A stretch of DNA of 64,000 nucleotides from an uncultured Planctomycetaceae bacterium (lineage in GTDB: Bacteria > Planctomycetota > Planctomycetia > Planctomycetales > Planctomycetaceae): NCBI GenBank assembly GCA_943787265.1, contig CALSLT010000007.1, positions 62,001 through 126,000 on the forward strand, in the 5' to 3' direction. The translations under genes were made by a program, and so were the position numbers. This document shows, piece after piece, positions 56,315 through 63,308 of this stretch (its first letter is position 1; each line of letters begins with the position of its first letter). The notes beneath the pieces were generated by a model, which saw nothing but the letters and a program-made list of their open reading frames with translations, was not told the origin of the DNA and searched no databases.

Positions 56315-56766
56315 CCCACTACACGGGCACCTGCGATTCCACGGCGAGACTGCGACCTTTCCGGCGTCAACTATGGTACCTGGTACTGGTTGCCGATATC
56401 TCGCGCAGAGGCGCGGAGACGCAGAGTTTTGTTTTGCCTGCATTGAACTCTGCGGCCCGGCGCCTCTGCACGAAGTTACTTTCGTTGCGGCTCAGGCGAG
56501 AATATGCGGACTCTGGGGAAAATCGGGATAGCGACTCCCGACGAGAGATCGCATCCTTGTCCTTAAGAACGATGTCCATCGGACTCGAACGTCCATCTGA
56601 GCCGAAACAGACAACAGGTTCTCGGCGGCTGAAGGATTCGGCGCCCAGAACGATTCATTCGTCCACCGTTCAGGACACGTCTTTGTCCAAACCGGATCAG
56701 GAAATAGAATCCCGCTCACATCACGAGATGACTACTGCTGACGATGGTCCAGGGAAGGATTAGCTC
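56315..56766. other. Intergenic region upstream of parB (452 bp)
   Basis: Contains the large imperfect inverted repeat at 56405-56469 and otherwise no recognised gene. A plus-strand frame at 56434-56763 (109 codons) ends 3 bp before the parB ATG, but its product is low-complexity and unlike any family, so it is treated as unproven. parA is absent. Confidence 0.5.
56405..56469. repeat. Imperfect 24-bp inverted repeat (REP/MITE-like)
   Basis: Left arm 56405-56428 (GCAGAGGCGC...CGCAGAGTT) and right arm 56446-56469 (AACTCTGCG...GCGCCTCTGC) are complementary at about 21 of 24 positions, with a 17-nt loop. It belongs to the 'GCAGAGGCGCAGAG'-type dispersed sequence, whose traces also occur near 20200 and 52600. 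Confidence 0.65.
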
Positions 56767-57711
56767 ATGGCGCAGGATGGCGCACCAAAACGCCGCCTCG
56801 GTCGAGGTCTCGACGCACTGCTCGGCGGCAAGTCTCAGGAGGCTTCCGAAGCCGTCCCGGTGGCGATTGCGCAGCCCGTGAAAGCGGCTGACGCACCTTC
56901 GCAGCCAGTGACTTTTCTGGCTGTTGACCAGATCCGGCGAAACCCGTTTCAGCCGCGATCTGAGTTCGATGAAGAGTCACTGAACGATCTGGCAAAAAGC
57001 ATCGGACTGCATGGCGTGCTGCAGCCGGTTCTCGTCCGGAAGACGGAGAAGGGCTATCAGCTGATTGCTGGCGAACGTCGCTGGCTAGCCTCCCAACGAG
57101 CGGGTCTGAAGGAAGTCCCCTGCCGTGTGATGGAACTGGCCGATCGCGAAGTCAGTGAAGCCGCGATGGAGGAAAACCTGAAGCGGAAGGACCTCAACGT
57201 GCTGGAAAAGGCGCAGGCCTTCCAGGACTACGTTGACCGTTTCGGCTGCACGATTGAGGAACTCGGCAAACGGCTCTCGATGGACCGCTCGACCGTTTCG
57301 AACATGTTGCGGCTCCTCGAACTGCCCGAACAAGTCAGGCAGTTGCTCCACGAAGAGAAAATCACCGGCGGACACGCGAAAGCCATGCTGCCGCTTGAAG
57401 AAGTCGACCAACTGGCTGTTTGCGAGCGAATCCAGGCTGAGTCACTTTCAGTCCGCAAGACCGAACAGGCAGTCCGATCAATCCTCCGCGGTGAGAAGGC
57501 TGACACGATCCCGATCGAATCGGCTAAAAAGCAGAAGACCCCAGCCGAACGCACCGCCCACGTGGATTCCCTGGAACAGAAGCTCCGAGACACACTGGGC
57601 CTGAAGGTTCAGATCAAGCTGAAAACCAGTGAATCCGGCCAGGTAATCATCGACTTCAGCTCAAGCGCCGACTTCGACCGCATCACTCGTTTGATGCGGA
57701 AAGCAGCGTAG
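56767..57711 (+). CDS. parB: ParB chromosome-partitioning protein (CTPase, parS-binding)
   Basis: 314 residues, a complete ParB. N-terminal RRLGRGLDALLGG is the ParA-interaction motif. The CTPase/ParB-N domain (about 47-140) has RNPFQPR, GVLQPVLV, GERRW (102-106) and ENLKRKDLN. The HTH at about 163-182 (IEELGKRLSMDRSTVSNMLRLL) reads parS, and the C-terminal dimerisation domain is at about 260-314. ParB loads at parS, slides and spreads, and recruits SMC and ParA. AAGGA lies 7 nt before the ATG. parA is not adjacent. The three parS sites lie upstream, in the glycosyltransferase gene. Confidence 0.95.
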   Translation: MAQDGAPKRRLGRGLDALLGGKSQEASEAVPVAIAQPVKAADAPSQPVTFLAVDQIRRNPFQPRSEFDEESLNDLAKSIGLHGVLQPVLVRKTEKGYQLIAGERRWLASQRAGLKEVPCRVMELADREVSEAAMEENLKRKDLNVLEKAQAFQDYVDRFGCTIEELGKRLSMDRSTVSNMLRLLELPEQVRQLLHEEKITGGHAKAMLPLEEVDQLAVCERIQAESLSVRKTEQAVRSILRGEKADTIPIESAKKQKTPAERTAHVDSLEQKLRDTLGLKVQIKLKTSESGQVIIDFSSSADFDRITRLMRKAA

Positions 57712-57771
57712 TCTCAAAACAAACGTTTTCAAAATACGCACAGCCAAATATGGCAGCTTCTGCCAAAGAAA

Positions 57772-57804
57772 AAAGCCAGCCGGGAATTGATCCCGGCTGG
57801 CTTT
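57772..57804. terminator. Bidirectional Rho-independent terminator
   Basis: AAAGCCAGCCGGGA - ATTGA - TCCCGGCTGGCTTT, perfect 14-bp stem with a 5-nt loop and T/A-rich flanks, between the convergent parB and Cys-rich gene ends. Confidence 0.9.
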
Positions 57805-57832
57805 GTCTTTTCACGGAAGTCCGTGCGGCGAA

Positions 57833-58348
57833 TCAGTCGTCGTAATCAACGACAACCCAGCCATTCTTGACGCGAACTTCGACGCGGTACTTACCGTAGT
57901 CGTACTTCTGATAGCGACCGTCGTTCTTGCAGGTGACCTTCGGGCCGTGATCTTTCTGGCAACCGCAAGCCGGTTTCGGAGCACAGCAGCTGGGCTTCGG
58001 TGCACAGCAGGGAGCCTTCTTCTTCGGAACACAAATCTTGACGTAGACACAAGCTGGTTTTTGATCGCAGGCACACTTGCAGGGATCCGGCTTCCAGCAT
58101 GGATCGAGAACTTTGATGATCTTTGGCTCGGCACAGGGAGCAATGTGATCCGGGTCTTCGTACTTCACGCATTTGTAGAGTTCGATCGCCTTCTCAGCGA
58201 CTGGCTCCGGAGCCTTCTTGTGACCTTCGTGGTGATCGAAGCTGCCGACGAAACCACTTGGGAACAACGGGCTGATACCTGCTGCCGAAGCAGTACTAGC
58301 AGCAGCCACGATGGCAACCGCACAAAACGCACTAACTAGCTTTCTCAT
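57833..58348 (-). CDS. Secreted Cys/Lys-rich protein
   Basis: 171 residues from the ATG at 58348 (AGGAG about 9 nt upstream). Signal peptide AFCAVAIVAAASTASA. The mature protein is small and Cys-rich, with motifs such as CKCACDQKPAC, and a run of proline-cysteine repeats (CCAPKPSCCAPKPACGC) between about 100 and 130, then a Tyr/Val-rich C-terminus (GKYRVEVRVKNGWVVVDYDD). Likely disulfide-bonded and extracellular; planctomycete envelopes are known to contain Cys-rich proteins, but a structural role is only inferred. Confidence 0.8.
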   Translation of the reverse strand: MRKLVSAFCAVAIVAAASTASAAGISPLFPSGFVGSFDHHEGHKKAPEPVAEKAIELYKCVKYEDPDHIAPCAEPKIIKVLDPCWKPDPCKCACDQKPACVYVKICVPKKKAPCCAPKPSCCAPKPACGCQKDHGPKVTCKNDGRYQKYDYGKYRVEVRVKNGWVVVDYDD

Positions 58349-58685
58349 TGCAAACTCTCCTGATGGCTGCCGCCCGATCAATTTCGGGCATTGGACAGAA
58401 ACTGAAACTCATCAACCGCAGGACATCCGAGCCCCCCGGCTCGCCCTGCTTTTAAACATACATCACAAGATCAAATGCGAAAGGTGTCGCCGTTATGATC
58501 TTCGAGGTTTTCAGGGCATACTGTGTTAGCTATGCCGGGTACGAATAGTGGGTAAACCTTTTTGCGACAAGGAATCCGCCCACGAATCTCGAATAAATGG
58601 CACAGATCTCTCATTTTTCCTCATTCGCGAATTCAACGCTTCCAGTAAACGACAGCACAAAGCACGTATTGCGCCAAAAGAGGAG

Positions 58686-58698
58686 TGTCAATTTGACA
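58686..58698. promoter_or_regulatory. Candidate enhancer palindrome TGTCAATTTGACA
   Basis: A 6-bp palindrome with one central base, about 165 bp upstream of the sigma-54 promoter, at an enhancer-like distance. No experimental support; classed as candidate. Confidence 0.35.
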
Positions 58699-58851
58699 GC
58701 ACATCTAATTCAGTGTTGAATCCTCTCACAATCACTGCCAATTCAGCAGTGCCATTATGACACTTCCGTCTGAGCAGTGACGTAACAATGTGCCGTAACT
58801 CCCGCTGTGACAATGACTAATGCACCACTGATGCAGAACATAATTTCGCTT

Positions 58852-58868
58852 TGGCACGCTGTCTGCTT
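58852..58868 (+). promoter_or_regulatory. Sigma-54 (-24/-12) promoter of hsp20
   Basis: TTGGCACGCTGTCTGCTT: TGGCACG-N4-cTGC, with GG at 58853-58854 and GC at 58865-58866, separated by exactly 10 nt, the required -24/-12 spacing. Predicted transcription start near 58878, leaving a 5' UTR of about 85 nt before the hsp20 ATG. Confidence 0.75.
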
Positions 58869-58961
58869 TAGGTGATTTCGCCCGATCGGACGCGAGCAAA
58901 CAGTGCTGCAACAAGTCAGCAACAGTTTTCAAAGTCACCTATTCAAAAAGAGGAGTGTGCC

Positions 58962-59438
58962 ATGCTGCCCGGAACACCTGCATTTTCGCGCATCTGGAAC
59001 CTGTCACCCGCCACTTTGGACGAATTGCGCCGCGAGTTTGATAACGCAGTTGGGTCAGTGAGCGGCGCTGTTTCCAGAACCTGCTCGACTCACCCACCGG
59101 TATCCGTCTGGGAGAACGACGATCGCTTGGTCGTCGAGTTGGATGTCCCAGGTGTCCAACAATCGGATCTCGAAGTTTCGGTCGAGGATGGCGTGCTGAC
59201 CGTCGCCGGAAATCGACAACCGTCGCATCACGATGGTGAGCCGAAACATTCGGACGGTCGATTTGGCGAATTCTCTCGGTCGATCAAGCTGCACGAGTCT
59301 CTGGACACAACATCCATCCAGGCTGAACTGGACAACGGCGTCCTGACCTTGTCAATCGCACGCCGCGCTGAGGCACAGTCGCGAACGATTCCGGTCGCGA
59401 TTCGAAAGCAATCAGCAGATGAATTGCCGGATGCCTGA
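58962..59438 (+). CDS. Hsp20/alpha-crystallin small heat-shock protein
   Basis: 158 residues from the ATG at 58962 with AGGAG about 8 nt upstream. The alpha-crystallin domain is at about 45-140: PPVSVWENDDRLVVELDVPGVQQSDLEV, EDGVLTVAG, the GRFGEFSRSIKL segment and the closing AELDNGVLTLSI. The N-terminal region (about 1-45) and basic C-tail complete the usual layout. It holds unfolding proteins in a refoldable state. Its likely sigma-54 dependence is unusual, since small heat-shock genes commonly use sigma-32-like factors or repressors. Confidence 0.93.
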   Translation: MLPGTPAFSRIWNLSPATLDELRREFDNAVGSVSGAVSRTCSTHPPVSVWENDDRLVVELDVPGVQQSDLEVSVEDGVLTVAGNRQPSHHDGEPKHSDGRFGEFSRSIKLHESLDTTSIQAELDNGVLTLSIARRAEAQSRTIPVAIRKQSADELPDA

Positions 59439-59492
59439 ACGGACCAAGTAGTACAGGCATTCAAATCATGCCTGCGATCAAGACAGCAAGCC

Positions 59493-59525
59493 AGAAGAAG
59501 CCAGCATCGTTTGCTGGCTTCTTCT
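59493..59525. terminator. Bidirectional terminator after hsp20
   Basis: AGAAGAAGCCAGCA - TCGTT - TGCTGGCTTCTTCT, perfect 14-bp stem with a 5-nt loop and T-rich 3' arm. Confidence 0.85.
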
Positions 59526-59691
59526 CATAGGGGGACCAGTCCAAAGCCTCGATGCATTGACGCCGCTACTATGAACCTTCACGCCTGTCAGATTGATTAT
59601 TGCATCGCTCGTTTGATGCAACACGTCGGCGAGTTTCACCGAAATCAACTTCGCCAGTTCTTAATCCACCATAGAAAATAAGAAGGTGCAG

Positions 59692-60231
59692 ATGGAAATC
59701 GAGCTTGTGCGTCGATGGATAGAAGAGGCAGTGCTGGGGCTGGGCCTGTGTCCATTTGCTGGCGAACCCTGGCATGCTGGCCGAGTGCGTCTAACCGTCA
59801 CCGAAGCGACATCCGAGCAACAGCTACTCGACGATCTTTGCCTCGAAGTGACCACTCTCGACGAAACTGATCCGGAACTCCTTGAAACAACATTGCTGAT
59901 CATCCCGAAGCTGCTGCGTAGCTTTGAGGACTATAACCAATTCCTCGATCTCGCCGATGAGCTCTTTGACACACACGGTTGGACAGGCCGGTTTCAGCTT
60001 GCCAGTTTTCACCCTGATTATCAATTCGCAGGCACAAAGCCTGGCGACCCTGAAAACCTGACGAATCGATCCCCTTACCCATTGCTGCATGTGCTTCGCG
60101 AAAGCACGGTAAGTCGAGCCTTGGAAGAACACACGAATCCCGATCAGATCCCAGAGACCAACATCGCCACCTTGCGGGCGCTAAGTGACGAACGCCGAAA
60201 GGCGATTTTCAATTACCTGCCGACGAACTGA
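59692..60231 (+). CDS. DUF1415 family protein
   Basis: 179 residues from the ATG at 59692 (AGAAGG about 5 nt upstream). Features VRRWIEEAVLGLGLCPFAG, a Cys/His-containing region around residue 100 (FQLASFHPDYQFAG) and NRSPYPLLHVLRE, the DUF1415 signature. Function unknown; a cytoplasmic soluble protein. It is preceded by the hsp20 terminator, so it is transcribed independently. Confidence 0.85.
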   Translation: MEIELVRRWIEEAVLGLGLCPFAGEPWHAGRVRLTVTEATSEQQLLDDLCLEVTTLDETDPELLETTLLIIPKLLRSFEDYNQFLDLADELFDTHGWTGRFQLASFHPDYQFAGTKPGDPENLTNRSPYPLLHVLRESTVSRALEEHTNPDQIPETNIATLRALSDERRKAIFNYLPTN

Positions 60232-60484
60232 CCCCGCCATTCACCGTCATTGTTTTGACCAACGTTTGATGCACACGAAATCCCATTACTGCCCACGTTG
60301 CCTCTGAGTAACGTGATGCCCATTCAACCGCGGTCAGCAATTGAGAGTCGTCATCTTTGAGCTTTATCCGAGTGTCAGCGATTCTTTTCTCGCCATCGAC
60401 TACAGTGCATTTTAAGGCAACCGGATTTGCATGAGTGTTTCACGCCCTGAAGTTTGCACACATCTTGAATACTGGACAGAAGCA

Positions 60485-60682
60485 ATGGCTGAAGGCACGA
60501 TCAAGCGGATTACAGAAAAAGGCTTTGGATTCATCGACGACGGAAGTGGCAAAGATGTCTTCTTCCACAGTTCGGGCGTGGAAGGCGGAGGCTTCGACCA
60601 ACTGATGGAAGGCCAACAAGTTTCCTACACTCTCGGCCAGGGACCGAAGGGCCCTTGCGCAGAGAACGTCAAGACGATCTAA
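60485..60682 (+). CDS. Cold-shock domain protein
   Basis: 65 residues from the ATG at 60485. RNP1 KGFGFI and RNP2 DVFFHSS define the single-domain cold-shock family, which binds single-stranded RNA/DNA and acts as an RNA chaperone. An upstream in-frame start at 60431 is less likely because the family begins MAEGTIKRI. The 253-bp region upstream may contain the regulatory 5' UTR. Confidence 0.93.
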   Translation: MAEGTIKRITEKGFGFIDDGSGKDVFFHSSGVEGGGFDQLMEGQQVSYTLGQGPKGPCAENVKTI

Positions 60683-61418
60683 CCGAGAGCAACCAGCACT
60701 TACTGGTTAACCCACTGAACAGAGTACCAGACGCAACTCCGCCTGGTGCTCTTTCTGCGTTTAACAACGGCAATCAGCTTCCGCGACGAGAAACGACCAG
60801 CGTATTCGAACGATGAATATATGGCCCTACTGACGAAACAAGCTCCGCACCGACAACTCGCGTCTTGATGGTGGTTCTCGTGCACGCTCTCCTGGAAACA
60901 CTGCATACACAATCGAAAACCAACACCGTTGTTGCAGCCTCGTGAACGAAAACGGTGTCCGGTATGTGCAGAAGTCTCGTACTCAGCCGCTGGCATTCAT
61001 CTTCACTGTGCAGTCCATCGGTCTGATGCAAAGCGGCTGGAAGCCATCAAGCTAAAGAAGCAGGCGTCACTCACAAATGATCCACTCGAGGAAAAGTAAC
61101 GGACAAAAACGTCCTCCATGTGCGACAACGGCGCACGGAAAGCAGTTTGCGAATGCACTGCCGACGCAGAGAATGGAAACGATTTTCAAAGGAATGTCGG
61201 TAACGTCGAGCCCGATGTTTCTGCTTTATCGGCCGATACGGATCCTTACCAGATTGACGCCATCGCTTCGGTCACCGACATAGGGCGAAATGAGTCACAA
61301 CCTGTCACTCCACTGCCGACTTCGGATCGAAGGCGAGCAAGGAATCAGACATGGCAAGCCGCACGAAACCTACCAAAAAAAAGCCCGATCAGAAGGGTTT
61401 TCTGACCGGGCTTCGGGG
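60683..61418. other. Intergenic region (736 bp), no gene recognised
   Basis: Right after the cold-shock gene are two small inverted repeats: AACCAG...CTGGTT (60691-60708), and AGAGTACCAG...CTGGTGCTCT (60721-60752, one mismatch) followed by T3, a weak terminator. The rest shows no ORF with family features. Its right end carries the terminator of the tRNA fragment (61374-61413). Confidence 0.5.
61374..61413 (-). terminator. Terminator downstream of tRNA-Ala fragment
   Basis: On the minus strand AAGCCCGGTCAGAA...TTCTGATCGGGCTT forms a stem with one mismatch followed by T7. It follows the 3' end of the tRNA fragment directly, as in a native tRNA unit. Confidence 0.7.
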
Positions 61419-61691
61419 ATGGAGACGAAGGGACTCGAACCCTCGACCTCTGCATTGCGAACGCACGGGACTCAGGTTCTAAGTGAGGAAGCCACTACAG
61501 TTACGACGACTGTCCGAAGCGCTTCCGCCAATGCTTCCCCCAAGCGTCCGAAAAACGGTGCTGAAACGGCGCCTGATTCACTCCCTGAAAATGACTTCGC
61601 AGCGGCCATGCAGATGATCGCCGGCCTTCCGTTGAGCGATGAAGAGAAGGCCGAAGCTATCCGGCGACTGCTCGCTGGCCGTGACGCTTGA
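61419..61691 (+). CDS. Junction ORF starting in antisense tRNA sequence
   Basis: 90 codons. The first ~16 codons (METKGLEPSTSALRT) are antisense to the tRNA-Ala remnant, a translation product often seen at integration sites. The downstream 75 residues end in the repetitive region DFAAAMQMIAGLPLSDEEKAEAIRRLLAGRDA, a helical tail that I associate only loosely with planctomycete integrative elements. No ribosome-binding site was identified. Whether it is expressed is unknown; the ORF spans an apparent recombination junction at 61466. Confidence 0.35.
   Translation: METKGLEPSTSALRTHGTQVLSEEATTVTTTVRSASANASPKRPKNGAETAPDSLPENDFAAAMQMIAGLPLSDEEKAEAIRRLLAGRDA
61420..61465 (-). tRNA. 3' half of tRNA-Ala(CGC), truncated
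   Basis: Minus-strand sequence from the anticodon stem to the acceptor end. It shows anticodon loop TTCGCAA (anticodon CGC), T-arm GAGGG-TTCGAGT-CCCTT, and acceptor 3' strand CGTCTCC with discriminator A. U70 is present, as expected for the Ala G3:U70 determinant. The 5' half (D-arm and acceptor 5' strand) is absent beyond 61466. This is the pattern left by site-specific integration into a tRNA gene; not functional as it stands. Confidence 0.7.
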
Positions 61692-61960
61692 CCCAAACGT
61701 TCTTGCTTCAGAGTGGTCGCATCGAAGGCCCCGGGGGTACGCCCCCTTTTGATTCTGCTGACGAAATAGGGTACCTGCGCACGGAAAACTTTTTGCCATT
61801 GAAGATTGACCGAGGCCTCGTCGTAACGTCAATGGAGGTAAGTTTTCAGTTTCAACGGGGCGCCGTTTTTGAATCCGCGGAAACGGACCACCGACGAGCA
61901 GCAGGAATGGGTCGCCACAATTCAATGGATGAAGCGGATGTTGTTCGGCTGGGCACGAGC
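61692..61960. other. Intergenic region (269 bp), nothing recognised
   Basis: Between the junction ORF and the DUF2063 gene. No ORF, palindrome or terminator that I could recognise. Confidence 0.3.
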
Positions 61961-62515
61961 TCAACTGCGTCGGTAGCCGGTCAGCGACAATGGCACCGCC
62001 GATTGTTTCTCATGCCCTTGGCTGTTTCGGTACAGAAACTGTATTCCACAGCGCTCATTACCATCGAGGAGAAGGTCGCGTACGAATTTGATAGCGAAGC
62101 GTCCATTGCCTGCCCTGAAGTCAATCCAGTTACATTCTGACTTGACCGTTTTGTCTGGTGTCTGAGTCTGCAGGAATTCGCTGAATCCGGCCGCATCCTG
62201 AAAGTGTCTCCGGTGTCCGGAGGGCCACGGCGTTGTTTCTGCATAGTCGCAGAACAGCTTCCGGGCTTCATCGCTCAGACGTTCCCAGGTAATCGGCATG
62301 AGGCGGGCAACTTCCGACTGCCGTTTGTGCATGAGGCCCTGTGCCTGCTGCTGCAATTTCTGACTATCGAGTCTGCGTAGAAGTTCGGCGTCTTCGTCGC
62401 CGACTCCCAGTTCGTCGACGACCACACATCGGTCGGTCTCGAATCGATCTCGCAATGTCGGATCACTTAGCAGTTGCGTCAGGGCGTCAACGAAGTCTCG
62501 CGGCTTCACACGCAT
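61961..62515 (-). CDS. DUF2063 / BufC-like MNIO partner protein
   Basis: 184 residues from the ATG at 62515; a GTG at 62509 is an alternative with better ribosome-binding spacing (GGAGG). It overlaps the DUF692 gene's end by 29 bp. N-terminal helix VDALTQLLSDPTLRDRF and the family's PITWERLSDEARKLFCDYA region are present. DUF2063 proteins accompany DUF692 (MNIO) enzymes and are thought to bind the precursor peptide. It is shorter than the usual ~250 residues. Confidence 0.72.
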   Translation of the reverse strand: MRVKPRDFVDALTQLLSDPTLRDRFETDRCVVVDELGVGDEDAELLRRLDSQKLQQQAQGLMHKRQSEVARLMPITWERLSDEARKLFCDYAETTPWPSGHRRHFQDAAGFSEFLQTQTPDKTVKSECNWIDFRAGNGRFAIKFVRDLLLDGNERCGIQFLYRNSQGHEKQSAVPLSLTGYRRS

Positions 62516-63308
62516 CCTCCAACCGAACAAGTTCGGCCTCAATTTCACTCACGGGAGGGAAGTGAGCGTCACGCTCAAGAATGATGGCCTGTACCGGGGC
62601 GTATGCGACGACCTCCTGCATCAATTCCAGCAAGTCATCCTGAACTGAAGCTGCGTGGTGATCCAGCCAGACTCCATCTCTAACGGAGTATCCAACGATG
62701 TGAAGCTGTACGATGTGATCGGGATTCAGTTCTCTCAACCACTCAGCAGGATCAAAGTTGTGGTTTCGACTGTTGATCAGGAGGTTGGTCACATCCAGAA
62801 GTAAACCGACTCCCGAAGTATCACAGAGTTGATTAATGAATTCGGTCTCGGACATCTCGCCAGGTAGCGGCAGGAAGGCCGTGATGTTTTCAAGGATGAG
62901 TGGCTTCTGACAGAGGTCCATGACTTCACGGGCATGGTCGACCAGTGTCTGAAGTGTCCTTGCCGTGCATGGCACTGGGTTCAAATGCCCGAGTTCCACA
63001 TCGCCGCTCTTCGTGAACGCGATGTGTTCACTGATCCAATCCGGATCTGCAATTTCGGCGACGCGGCAGAATCGACGAAGGGCGACAGAATCGAGGGGAT
63101 CGGGTGTGCCAAGAGAAAGCCCAAGCCCGTGGACGTACACGGGGTACGACTGTGAGAGTTCACGCAGGATGTCTTCACCTGAGTCAAAGAAGTGCTCTGC
63201 GGTTACTTCGACACAGTCGATAGATTCAGGCTTCGAGAGAACCCAGTCCGCTATTGGACCGCGAAAGCCGACACCCACATGCGGGATTTCAACAAGCTCG
63301 TTTTCCAT
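62487..63308 (-). CDS. DUF692 multinuclear non-haem iron oxygenase (MNIO)
   Basis: 273 residues from the ATG at 63308, which shares a base with the stop of the upstream gene (TGATG), indicating tight coupling. Typical MNIO motifs: GVGFRGP at the start, VHGLGLSLG, SEHIAF, PLILENI, LLLDVTNLL, QLHIVGY, DHHA and ILERD, giving the His/Asp/Glu metal site of the TIM-barrel. MNIO enzymes (MbnB, TglH, BufB) modify Cys or other residues in RiPP precursors. This is likely the catalytic core of the right-end locus. Confidence 0.9.
   Translation of the reverse strand: MENELVEIPHVGVGFRGPIADWVLSKPESIDCVEVTAEHFFDSGEDILRELSQSYPVYVHGLGLSLGTPDPLDSVALRRFCRVAEIADPDWISEHIAFTKSGDVELGHLNPVPCTARTLQTLVDHAREVMDLCQKPLILENITAFLPLPGEMSETEFINQLCDTSGVGLLLDVTNLLINSRNHNFDPAEWLRELNPDHIVQLHIVGYSVRDGVWLDHHAASVQDDLLELMQEVVAYAPVQAIILERDAHFPPVSEIEAELVRLEDACEAARLR

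Larger units (their letters stand above)
58349..58961. other. Long 5' region of hsp20 (613 bp)
   Basis: No protein gene is supported. Near the right end is a near-consensus sigma-54 promoter (58852-58868). Upstream are the palindrome TGTCAA-T-TTGACA (58686-58698) and further TGACA/GTGAC motifs between 58750 and 58815 that could be activator sites. A 13-nt sequence AAAAGAGGAGTGT occurs twice, at 58676-58688 and 58946-58958; the second copy is the hsp20 ribosome-binding region. Confidence 0.55.

Noticed and set aside
56434..56763. 109-codon frame ending just before parB
   Set aside because: Low-complexity product, no family resemblance, overlaps an inverted repeat; kept only as a note in the gap entry.
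61420..61465. Intact tRNA-Ala gene
   Set aside because: D-arm and 5' acceptor strand are missing; only the 3' half can be folded.
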